Below are positions 32,041 through 41,128 of a stretch of 64,000 bases of DNA, piece after piece. The stretch comes from Gnetum montanum (taxonomy: Eukaryota; Streptophyta; Gnetopsida; Gnetales; Gnetaceae). Position numbers and translations under genes: made by a program. Under the pieces are notes generated by a model. The model worked only from the letters and a program-made list of their open reading frames with translations. It was not told the origin of the DNA and made no database searches. The stretch is from assembly GCA_015680685.1 (NCBI GenBank), contig MNCI01010412.1, positions 7,917 to 71,916 on the forward strand, in the 5' to 3' direction. Within the stretch, counting starts at the first letter, position 1; each line of letters opens with the position of its first letter.

Positions 32041-34539
32041 ATAACCATGTACGTTGAGCCCTGTTTTTGGTTTGAAGGGAGCTCTGAAGCCTTATTTGAT
32101 GGAGAAGCATTTTGAGGCTCAACCGCTTGTGGTTGCGAGAGCTTGGTTAGACTGTTGGTCCTGAAGAAAGATCTTCTCCTTGTGCAATTGTCAGAACCAA
32201 CAGTGGGTTGAAGGTTTATAGCTCTCGTAGCATTGTGTTCCTGAGGTTGAGTGGGGAGTTCCCCTTACATTATTTGAGTGGGTGATATCAGTGTGAGAGT
32301 TGCAGATGGATTCAGAGGATGGCATGTTTGTGGGTTGTCTCTCCTAGGAGAAGGAGTCCTATAGTACTCCCAAGCTTGGTAGTGACATTGTGGTGTCACA
32401 TGACCAATCGAGTCATGTGGAGAGATTGGCTGCTGCACGTAGTAGCCATATGGATCTGGTTGCTGGTAATGGTATTGTTGCCTTGGTGGTGGCATCCCCC
32501 ACGACTGTGGGTATTGGCATTGTTGGTGTTGCTCAATAGGTTGTGGCAGAGTTCCACTTGGATAATAGATTTATGGTTGGTGGAACTACCTTGGGGATAA
32601 GGTAACCATCGGGGTGCTTTCCGTTTGTTAAGTCGTGGGTTAAGTGCATACACCCCAGACTCTTACAGATGTGAGATTACTGGGCAACATTCCTTAGGAT
32701 GGTCATACTGGCATATCTCACATCCACCATCATTATTTGTATCAGAATCCACAACCTCTTTGGTGATGGGCATTTTACCCTTACCTTTGTTATGTGCATG
32801 GTCCAAATCCCTCTTTTTCTTTTTATCATAGTCACTACCTCACTCCTTAGACTCCTCTACAATTTTGAGAACAGTTTCAAATCTACTATCTAAGGAGTCC
32901 CACATTTGATCTACCTTCACCAACACTTTTGTTGTTAATTTTTGGAGTGGCAAGGTTTTCCTATTCACCATCTCCTTGAGTGGTGACTCTTCCCCCTCGT
33001 CATAGAATCTCACTCCCCTTTTTCGAGGGGAAGGATCGCGGTTGTACTCTTCTACACTTTCTCTCTTACATAGCTCTCCTTCTTCCTTAGCTACTTGCTT
33101 CAATAATCTATGGATTTGATAGGTCCTAAGCTCTAATAATCTTCCTTTGGCATACGTTCCAAGGGTTCTCCTAGTTTGATGCCTAAGCCCATCTACGAGA
33201 TTGCGTAGTTGATCCTGTTGCAACTAACCATGGCCTAAGCAACAATGTAGCAGTGCATAATATCAGCCAATGGCAGCATCCAAGGGTTCATGAGTTCCTT
33301 TCTTCCATCCTTGGATTTGCTTTCATAGGTTGGACCCCTGGGAGTATGTTTGATAATTATTGTTAAATAGTTCTAGCATCGTACTCCACTTTCGAATGGA
33401 TTCCAGTTCTAAAGACCGGTACCAACTTTCCGCTTCTTTTACTAGTGTCCTTGGGAACAACTTTAGCTTTTGCCATTTGTTGCCATTCTGAAATGCTTGT
33501 AAGTGGTTTTGAGGATTAGCGTTGTATCCCCCCTTAAATCGTGGGATATTATTCATGTTCAACCTCTTGATCCTGCTATCTTTCTGGTGCCTTGTAGGAA
33601 TTCTTACTGCCTCCATGATGTCTAACATGCTTCGGGTTGTAAGTAGGGGTTCTTCATGGTCATTTCTTTCATAGCATCTGTGATGTCTACGTGGTTCCCT
33701 ACTTTCCCTTCTTCCATGCTGTGATTCTCTAGAGTGCCCTCATCCTCGCTCTTGACTCTCTCGTCGAGGTTTCTCACTTTGTTTGCCCTTATCCTCACGG
33801 TTATATTCCTTATGACTACATCCTGATACTGAAGGAGAGGGTGAATGTGACGATGAAGGTGAAGAGGAAGGAGAACCATCACCATGATGATGTTTCCTAC
33901 CTTCTCTTTAGTGGTCTTGGCCCCAATCGTGATGACGATCAGAATGCCTGCCCTTATCATATGTTTGTGTTCCCTAGTTGAACACTTGGTGTTTATGGGG
34001 ATTAGAACCAGGGTTGTGAATTGTGAAGTGAAGATTTTGATACACCACCTCCTTGTCATCGTTAAGAGGGGGAACATCATTCTATGGAGAACCTATTAAA
34101 ATAGGTTCACCACCCTCAATTTCTCTTAAGATGGGTGGAGCATATGGGGTCTTTTGCCCTTCAACGATGTATAGTAACTCTCCTGTTGCAAGTTCCATTG
34201 ATGTTGGGCTTCTGTGGGATGGTAGTCCCTTATGTTGTAATCACATGCAATGTACTCTGCGTATAATTATGACATGCCTATTCATGCAAGAGCACGAAGG
34301 AGCATGTTGGGGGCTGCTCGGTCTACAGGCAACACTATGTTACCCTCCAAGTCTCTCCAACGTAGTTGTTCATATTGATGGAAAATAAAGGTAAAGTCAG
34401 GTATATACTCATCATGATGAATATATACCACACGGAATTATTGAGGAACTGGCAGATTTTGGTTATGTGTGTTGTGCTACCGACTGTCTCTTGTGTTGTT
34501 CCTAGGTAGTGAAGTGATTTTGTGTGAAGAAGAAGACAT
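32041..34539 (-). pseudogene. E3 gag (broken)
   Basis: The ATG at 34537-34539 starts MSSSSHKITSLPRNN. The N-terminal region with VYIHHDEYIPDF follows, then a His/Asp/Ser-rich linker. The capsid domain reads RIKRLNMNNIPRFKGGYN, TLVKEAESWYRSLELESI and MLELFNNNYQTYSQGSNL (33323-33628), with QDQLRNLVDGLRHQTRRTL at 33160-33220. The zinc knuckle reads CEICQYDHPKEC at about 32660-32710 (CX2CX3HX3C). The tail is Pro/Gln/Tyr-rich (MPPPRQQYHYQQPDPYGYY, 32430-32495). It is the best preserved gag in the window, with open runs of 76-127 codons, but still has several frameshifts and stops. Confidence 0.8.
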
Positions 34540-34665
34540 TTTTGTCTTGTTTGATGTGCTGTTTACTATTATCTTATTTTTCTTTTGATCAACCCTAAGG
34601 GTTTGTTCTAGCTCCCAATGATGTGAATGATTTCCTATGTTCTACGTAGTGCACAAACAACTAAG

Positions 34666-34683
34666 TCCCCAGCAACGACACCA
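34666..34683 (-). other. Primer-binding site of E3 (tRNA-Asp type)
   Basis: The minus strand reads TGGTGTCGTTGCTGGGGA one base inside the 5' LTR. It matches 15 of 18 positions of the tRNA-Asp complement, and all three mismatches are C to T. Confidence 0.85.
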
Positions 34684-34684
34684 A

Positions 34685-35414
34685 TGATGAGTGGCGAGGT
34701 ACCCCTACACTCAACCATATGAATACGAGCATCTCACACGTGATCCGATCGAACTTCAAGGACTAAGTGATTACGCGCCCAAATGGAACACGTAAGGTTA
34801 ATCAATCANTCAAGGTCTTATGCTAAGAGGGGAAAGGTGAAGAGACTAAGTGACTAACTTTCATTAACTATTCACTAACTAAGTTCTAATTGTCCTAGCA
34901 CTAGTATTTGTTTCCACTTGCCACACACACCCTGAACTAGTGCAACACTGTTGGGATTACCAAATGCTATTCATTACTGGGTTACCAAGCATTGCACACA
35001 TGCTCGAAGCGGTTGTACTGAATGCACTTAACCAGGAGAGTCAAGGGTGGAGAGAGATTAATTATCTAAGAAAGAATTTAAACATTTAACAGTAATTAAT
35101 TCCTATTTAGCTTAGTCCACATGCTGCAAGGTTTATTAGAAATTTTATCTTTATTGTCGTACACAAATGTGTGCTCAAGTACAATTTTCTTGAATAAAGA
35201 TCTATTCACTTTAAGACTCCTACTACGAGGACATGGAAATTATTCTAACTCTGGAATAGAAAAACTGCTATAGTTTGGCTAAGGGTCTAGATCTAAATGC
35301 CTAAAACAGGGAAAGCCACCTCTTATTTATAAGCATTAAGGTAGGCCACGATATCGTGTAGGCGATATCGCAGTGGCCGATGCGATATTGCGGATGTGAT
35401 ATCGCAACTCATCA
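34685..35414 (-). repeat. 5' LTR of E3 (730 bp as assembled)
   Basis: Bounded by TGATGAG and CTCATCA. The single N at 34809 replaces about 83 bp present at 28534-28616 of the other LTR; adding them gives 812 bp, equal to the partner. The palindrome array is at 35346-35407 and the TATA box at 35325-35331. Confidence 0.9.
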
Positions 35415-35419
35415 GGTAT
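35415..35419. repeat. Target-site duplication of E3, right copy
   Basis: GGTAT, identical to 28405-28409. Confidence 0.9.
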
Positions 35420-35583
35420 GTAACATTATCATAAGTTTTTTGTAAGAATTTATAGATAATTAATAGTGTATCACATAATTATTAACCTTAGATAAGCCTA
35501 TAATATTTTATTATATATATTTACTTACATAATTACCTAATCCTCAATGAGCTTATAAATAAAGGTTGCTATATCACTAGTTC

Positions 35584-35757
35584 AGGAAAGTTATCGAAAG
35601 GAAGACCAAAGAAGACATCAAAAAATATGATCAAAGATGATTTAAGGAAACTACAAATAAATAAAGATCTAGCTATTCATATAGGTAAATGGTGAAAAAG
35701 AACTCATGTAGCTAACTCCATTTTGCTAGGAAAAGGTTAGGATGATTATGATGATGA
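35584..35757 (+). mobile_element. RTE-type LINE 3' end
   Basis: One frame reads GKLSKGRPKKTSKNMIKDD, then LRKLQINKDLAIHIGKW, a stop, KRTHVANSILLGKG, and a tail GATGATTATGATGATGAA. This is the C-terminus and GAT-rich tail of an RTE-clade non-LTR element, in better condition than the copy at 10320-10592. Only the last about 170 bp remain. Confidence 0.8.
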
Positions 35758-35776
35758 ATTACCCAATCTTAACACT

Positions 35777-36078
35777 ATTGGTTGATCTTGCCAATTTTCA
35801 TATGCTTGTCTTAGAGATTAAGCCATGCATGTCTAAGTATGAACTACTTAAGATAGTGAAACTATGAATGGATCATTAAATTAGTTATAGTTTCTTTTAT
35901 AATACATTACTACTTGAATAACCATAGTAATTCTAAAGCTAATACATGTAGAAAATCTTGACTTTTGAAAGATATGCATTTATTAGAGAAAAGACTAATG
36001 CAAGCTTGCTTGCTTATTTAGTGAATCATGAGAATTTGACAAATTGCATGGCCTTTGTGCCAACAACACTTTATTCAA
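35777..36078 (+). pseudogene. 18S rRNA gene fragment (5' 300 bp), dispersed and decayed
   Basis: Starts TTGGTTGATCTTGCCAATTT, the universal 5' start of 18S rRNA with C to T changes, and continues through CATATGCTTGTCTTAGAG, TTAAGCCATGCATGTCTAAG, TAGTAATTCTAAAGCTAATA and GATATGCATTTATTAGA to about TTTATTCAATAAC. The match to the known small-subunit rRNA is collinear over about 300 bp. Transitions dominate, and the rest of the rDNA is absent. It directly follows the LINE tail. It is not a functional rRNA gene. Confidence 0.9.
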
Positions 36079-36225
36079 TAACTTAGATAATCTTATATAA
36101 CTAAGGTATATATATATGTTTTAATAGATATGGATATTAAACTATAGCTATGGAAAAATTATGATTATTATGTTAATGACATTAGTATAATAATATGCTT
36201 TTCTATCATAGAATATATTATAGTA

Positions 36226-36300
36226 ATGAAGTTATTAGCCTAGTGGTAAGACCCTTGATTTGAAAGCTTGAAGTTATTGGTTCTTAAGATGATCATTAGG
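36226..36300 (+). mobile_element. SINE 5' fragment, plus strand
   Basis: AATGAAGTTATTAGCCTAGT, GGTAAGACCCTTGATTTGAA and AAGTTATTGGTTCTTAAGAT correspond to the SINE head through the B-box. The tail is absent. Confidence 0.65.
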
Positions 36301-36698
36301 TAAACCACCACAACTCTCATCATATGTTATTAAAGAGTTCAACTTATATTTTGAAATATCATATGATCAACACCTATCTAAGACATGGTTAGAGAATGTG
36401 ACTTATAGTTTGCAAATCATAAATTTGATTCCAAAAGGCATGTTAAGATTGATGCTACCTAGAGGCATAGTAAAGTTATATCTTCAAGGAAAATCATATC
36501 CATAGATAATTGACCATAGGATATTATTGTCAAACCCTTTACTCATCCTAATAATCAATATTTGAGATTAGCATGGGCTTTGACTATTCATAAATCATAG
36601 GGGAACCCTTGAAAAATCATGTGTTGGTGTAGGAAATAAAGAAACAAAAGATCTTACATTTGTGAAATATTTAGTAAACAATATTGATCATTAATAAT
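36301..36698. other. Unidentified intergenic DNA
   Basis: No gene or repeat recognised in this AT-rich stretch between two SINE copies. Confidence 0.35.
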
Positions 36699-36852
36699 AA
36701 AGTGTTAGCTTAGTGGTAGGATTCTTGATTTGGAGGGTCCAAGGTATGTGTTCGATTTTGGTGGATAATGCTAAGTTATGAAGTTCTAATTTGACTGTAT
36801 GTCTTTGGGGTAAATATTATTTTTAAAATGTTTTTAGTTCCTAGACAACCAA
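36699..36852 (+). mobile_element. tRNA-derived SINE, plus strand
   Basis: AAGTGTTAGCTTAGTGGTAG, a B-box-like GTGTTCGATTTTG (the best preserved in the window), AATGCTAAGTTATGAAGTTC and CTTTGGGGTAAATATT. The end is diverged (TTAGTTCCTAGACAACC). No clear target duplication is seen. Confidence 0.75.
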
Positions 36853-36890
36853 CATCCCTACTCCACTTTTCTATCTTGCTTCTTTCCCTT

Positions 36891-36913
36891 CTCTCTCTCT
36901 CTCTCTCTCTCTC
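36891..36913. repeat. (CT)n microsatellite
   Basis: About eleven CT dinucleotides, directly after the SINE end region. Confidence 0.85.
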
Positions 36914-37271
36914 CCCCTCCCTTACCTCCTCTAAAAACATATTAATCATTTGAAGATATTTCTGTGAATTTCCAAGCTAAAGATATCCAAGGGTTCTTAC
37001 ATTCAAAATAGACTTAATGAAGAGTAACTTATGGAATAAAAAGGATAATTTAATGATTTTGATGTTATTCATTTTCTTTTGTATCATCAATGTTTGAATA
37101 TTTAATAAATTTTTGTTGTATGAAAGAAAATTATGTTAATGTAAATTATTTTATTTACATAGTTGAATATGTTTTAAGAAAAATTTAAAGGTTAATTAAA
37201 TAAAAGATAACTCATCTATTACCCTCAAATTTGGGGTTGATATATAGTGTTAAAAATTATTTTGTGGTATG
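36914..37271. other. AT-rich intergenic DNA
   Basis: Nothing recognisable. Confidence 0.35.
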
Positions 37272-37425
37272 AAGGGGCGTTGGAACCCAAAATAATTGAA
37301 ACATAGGTACACCCCAAGATATATAGTTCACAAAGAATGTTATAACTCAGTATTGCTCACCAAAATCAAACCCATGAATTAGAGTTTCCAAATCAAGAGT
37401 CTTAACACTAGGCTAACACCTCATT
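37272..37425 (-). mobile_element. tRNA-derived SINE, minus strand
   Basis: The minus strand starts AATGAGGTGTTAGCCTAGTG, then TTAAGACTCTTGATTTGG, GGTTTGATTTTGGTGAG (B-box) and TATATCTTGGGGTGTACC, ending AATTATTTTGGGTTCCAACG. It is full length and close to the consensus. Confidence 0.85.
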
Positions 37426-37582
37426 GTATAAAGAATCAAACCTATGAATTAGATATTTCATTGTATGAAATAGAATGATCAACATGAAGATAGAATGCTA
37501 TATGAGTAACATGTATTATTTCATTCTATGATATGTAGATAGAATGAGAAACATAAAGATAGAATGTTGTATGAGCAACAAT

Positions 37583-37722
37583 AAGGTGTTGGCCTAGTGG
37601 TATGAGTCTTGGCCTAATAACCCTAGGTCACAGGTTTGATTCTACTAAGTATTAGTGAGTTATAAACTTCTATAAATGTTGGAGTGTATCTATGTTTCAA
37701 TTATTTTAGGTTCCAATACCTC
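37583..37722 (+). mobile_element. tRNA-derived SINE, plus strand
   Basis: AAGGTGTTGGCCTAGTGGTA, AGGTTTGATTCTACTAAG and the end TTAGGTTCCAATACCTC. Its flanks repeat AGATAGAATGTTGT with neighbouring AGCAACA text, but the host sequence is itself a tandem repeat (37490-37580), so the duplication is not decisive. Confidence 0.8.
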
Positions 37723-39000
37723 TAACATGAAGATAGAATGTTGTTTAGGCAACATGTATTATTAAAATGTTATGGACATATCTCCTATAATTAGGATTTA
37801 TTACTATTTACATATTTCACATAAGTTAATTTGATTGATTAATCCTTTGGGTCTACAAAAACTTAATAAAATTTTAGTTTTAGTTATAAAGAAGTCATTT
37901 TTGAACTATTTATCTAATGAGAATTCACAAAGATTATGAGGGTAGGAGAGACTAATATATAAATTTAACTTCTAATAACATCATTTTATTTGAAAAAGTA
38001 CAATATCATCTTGTGGTTGTTTCTTCATTTTGAATTTATTGAAGAGGAAAAGCTTTTGAGTTTCTTCTAATTATTTCTAATATTTATTAGCCATACAATA
38101 CATCCATAAAGAATAATTGATTAGAAAATAACATAGTATAGTTACTTTCAGATATATCATTTAAAAATAAATTTCATCTTATATTTTTCTAAAAGAATAC
38201 AAAAACTTAACTTTGTAAGGATGTCTTGGTAGATTAGGAGAAACTTAACCATGATCATGGATGGACCCTAGGTATGAGGAAAATGATACATCCATTCATG
38301 AATCATATTTAAGAAGCACATTAATGCAAAGAGCTAAATCAACACTTTTTGTAAGGTTTTTTCACATCCTATGGTGATTTATTTCTAATTCATTTATAAT
38401 AGTATACAAGGATAATTTTTGCCAGTGATGAAGAGGGTACAAACATGATGTTGAACGTACAGAGCTCATCTGATCCTAGTTAAAGTGCTTGAAACTATAA
38501 TGATAAATATCCATCATATAGGTAAATAAATTTTTAAAAATATCCATAGTATTGTAAATAATGTGAAGTTAAAGAAGGTAAATAATAATAATATTTAAAA
38601 ATATATAGTTATAATTATGTACATAATGTGAAGTTACATCCATATTAAATACTTGCCATAGAGGTAAATATTTTTTAATACCCACATTAGTGAACATAAT
38701 GTGAAGTTAGAAGGTAGCAATAAGAGAAAAAGAACATATGGAAAAACATTGCAATTTTAGAGACGTTTATTTGGCTACACAAAGTTACAAATGACAATGT
38801 AAAAAATCAAGAGTATTTAATTATTATTAGATAAAATGATCCTAGCCCTAACAATTTTTAAATCACTTTTAACATTTAGAATTAAAGTTAAAATAATAAA
38901 AATATTTGAGGTAACACCATAAAGTTGCAATGAAATACCAATATTTTTTGAAAAGCAAGATTCATCATTACTTAAAGTTAATCTTTAATCAAAAAAATTT
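37723..39000. other. AT-rich intergenic DNA with a degenerate duplication
   Basis: Segments near 38505-38575 and 38640-38712 share GGTAAAT ... AATACC/AATATCC ... AATGTGAAGTTA, an imperfect direct repeat. No gene is visible. Confidence 0.4.
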
Positions 39001-40056
39001 ACCATCAACTACAACTTGCTTGTTAACATTAGTTATTTGACAACGAAGGACTCTTTGGCATTGAGCCTACAAATAGTATACACCAAGGGATTTTATTATG
39101 AATTTTTTTAAAAAAAATTAATTCATTCATAACAATAACAAACAAGTAAATGTCAAGGTTATTAAAACTAAGATTAGAGGTTGAAGCCATAACTTGAAGT
39201 TTCTAAATTGGAAGTCTTACCACTAAGCTAAGACCTCATTGTTAATGAATCCTTATATATTATTGATATTTTTCCTTCACATGAAAAAAACTAAAAATAT
39301 TTGAAGCTTATAAACCACTTGAAAGTGATAACCATCAACTATAACATGCTTGTCAATATTAGTTCTTTGAAAGTGAAGGACTCTTTGACATTGATTTTAC
39401 AAATAGCATACACCAATGGATTTTATTATGTTTTTTTTAGTTAATTCATTCATAATAATAACAAACAAGTAAATGTTGAGGCTGTTATAATCAAGACTAG
39501 TACCACCCATTGAGGTTGAATCTATAACTTGAATTTTTAAAATATAATGAACCCTTAAATATCATTGATATTTTTCTTTCGCATAAAGAAAAAAACAAAA
39601 AAGCGTAGAAACTTATAAACTACTTAAAGGTGATAACTATTAACTATAACTTGTTGACCGACATCAATTATTTGGGGATGTTGGAACCAAAAATAAGTGA
39701 AACATAGGTATACCCTAAGGTATTTAGTCCAACTAGAACTTTATATAACTCAGGATTATCCACCAAAATTAAACCATAACCTAGAACTTCCAAATCAAGT
39801 ATCTTACCATTAGGCTAACACCTCATTGTTCAACATTAGTTATTTAACAGTGAAGGAATCTTTGGCATTGATTCTACAAATAGAATACACCAAATGATTT
39901 TATTATGTTTTCTTCAATTAATTCATTCATCATAATAACAAACAAGTAAATGTTGAGGTTATTGTATCCAAGACTAGCACTACCCATTGATGTTGAATTT
40001 AAAACTTGAAGTTTTTAAATCAGAAGTCTTACTAATAAGGTAAGACCTCATTGTTA
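39001..40056. repeat. Three-copy tandem repeat of a 300-350 bp unit
   Basis: Units begin at 39001 (ACCATCAACTACAACTTGC), 39348 (ACCATCAACTATAACATGC) and 39645 (ACTATTAACTATAACTTGT). Each contains GAAGGACTCTTTGGCATTGA-like text, ACAAATAG-ATACACCAA, TTCATTCAT and AACAAACAAGTAAATGT. Copies 1 and 3 end in a SINE-head relic (39175-39240 and 39990-40052); copy 2 lacks most of it. Copy 3 is split by a later SINE. Confidence 0.85.
39674..39832 (-). mobile_element. tRNA-derived SINE inserted in the third tandem unit
   Basis: The minus strand runs from AATGAGGTGTTAGCCTAATG to TTTTTGGTTCCAACATCCCC. It is absent from the equivalent place in units 1 and 2. Flanks ACATCAATTATTT (39661-39673) and ACATTAGTTATTT (39833-39845) agree at 11 of 13 positions, a target-site duplication. 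The empty sites in the sister units prove insertion after the triplication. Confidence 0.88.
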
Positions 40057-40198
40057 ATGAAACCTTAAATATCAAGTGTTGGATCCCAAAAATTATATAT
40101 TTTAAAAATAAAAATTCAAAGTACAAAAGTAGAGGAGTACTACAGAAAGGAGAAACTTCAAATCAACAAAAAGGAAAGGTCTAATGGTTGTGGGATGC

Positions 40199-40976
40199 TG
40201 ATGAGTCACAATATTGCGTACGTGATATCGCAGCCTACCACAATGCCTATAAATAAGAGGTAGCTTTCCCTATTTTAGATATCTAGATCTAGACCCTTAG
40301 CTAAACTCTTGCAGTTTTGCCATTCCAGAGTTAGAATAATTTCCATGTGCTTGTAGTAGGAGTCTTGAAGTGAATGGATCTTTATTTGAGCAAATTGTAC
40401 CTGAGCACACATTTGTGTACAACAATAAAGACAAACTCTTTGATAAACCTTGTAGCATGTGGACTAAGCTAAATAGGAGTTAATTACTATTAAATGTTTA
40501 AATGCTTTCCTAGATAATTAATCTCTCTCAACCCTTGACTCTCCTAGTTAAGTGCACTCAGTACAACTGCTTCGAGCACGTGTGCAACATTTGGTAACCC
40601 AGTAACGAATAGCGTTTGGTAATCCCAGTAGCATTGCACTAGTTCAGGGTGTGTGCAGCAAGTGGGAACGGATACTGGTGTTAGGAAAATTAGAACTTAG
40701 TTAGTGAATATTTAATGAAATTTAGTTACTTAGTTCTCTTCACCTTCCCCTATTAGCATAAGGCGTTAAAAAGATAAAAGATATAAAAATTATACATCTC
40801 AGGCTTACTTAACCATACAATTGTGAAAATACAAGTAAGTTTGGGAAGATAGTGATTGATTAACCTTAAGTGTTCCATTAGGGTGCATAAGTACTTAGTC
40901 CTTGGAGTTTGACTAGATCGCGCATGAGACACTTGTATTCGTATGGTTGAGTGTAGGGGTACCTCGCCACTCATCA
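40199..40976 (+). repeat. 5' LTR of E4 (778 bp)
   Basis: Starts TGATGAG, ends CTCATCA. It has one palindrome pair only (40207-40231), a TATA box at 40248-40254, an AATAAAGA signal near 40424, and a GTGCAA/TTGCAC stem (40582-40587 with 40634-40639) enclosing two TTTGGTAAYCCCAGTA motifs. It resembles the 3' LTR closely; differences are mainly transitions. Confidence 0.92.
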
Positions 40977-40977
40977 T

Positions 40978-40995
40978 TGGCACCGTTGCTAGGGA
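40978..40995 (+). other. Primer-binding site of E4 (tRNA-Asp type)
   Basis: TGGCACCGTTGCTAGGGA, one base after the LTR, matches 15 of 18 positions of the tRNA-Asp 3' complement; all three mismatches are transitions. Confidence 0.85.
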
Positions 40996-41128
40996 CTTAG
41001 TTGTTTGTGTGCTAAGTAGAACATAGGAAATCATTCATATTGTTGGGAAGCTAGAACAAACCCTTAGGGTTGATCAAAAGGTAAAAAAATATAAGACAAT
41101 GGTAAATAGCACATCAAACAAGACAAAA

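Larger units (their letters stand above)
28410..35414 (-). mobile_element. E3: complete but internally deleted Ty3/gypsy element
   Basis: Both LTRs, target duplication, primer-binding site, gag, a protease remnant, the conserved 3' non-coding region and PPT are present on the minus strand. Almost all of RT, RNase H and integrase is missing; only a short scar at about 31236-31291 joins protease-downstream sequence to post-integrase sequence. Insertion is clean and both LTRs restore to the same length (812 bp) once the N is allowed for. In about 330 bp compared by eye the LTRs differ at 18 positions, 16 of them transitions. It is a non-autonomous derivative if the deletion preceded insertion, which cannot be decided from this copy alone. 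Confidence 0.9.

Noticed and set aside
33884-34388. Plus-strand ORFs of 71 and 111 codons
   Set aside because: They are antisense to E3 gag, whose minus-strand frame carries the homologous motifs seen in E4 and E6.
35777-36078. Functional rRNA gene
   Set aside because: It is a 300-bp fragment with many transitions and without the rest of the rDNA unit.
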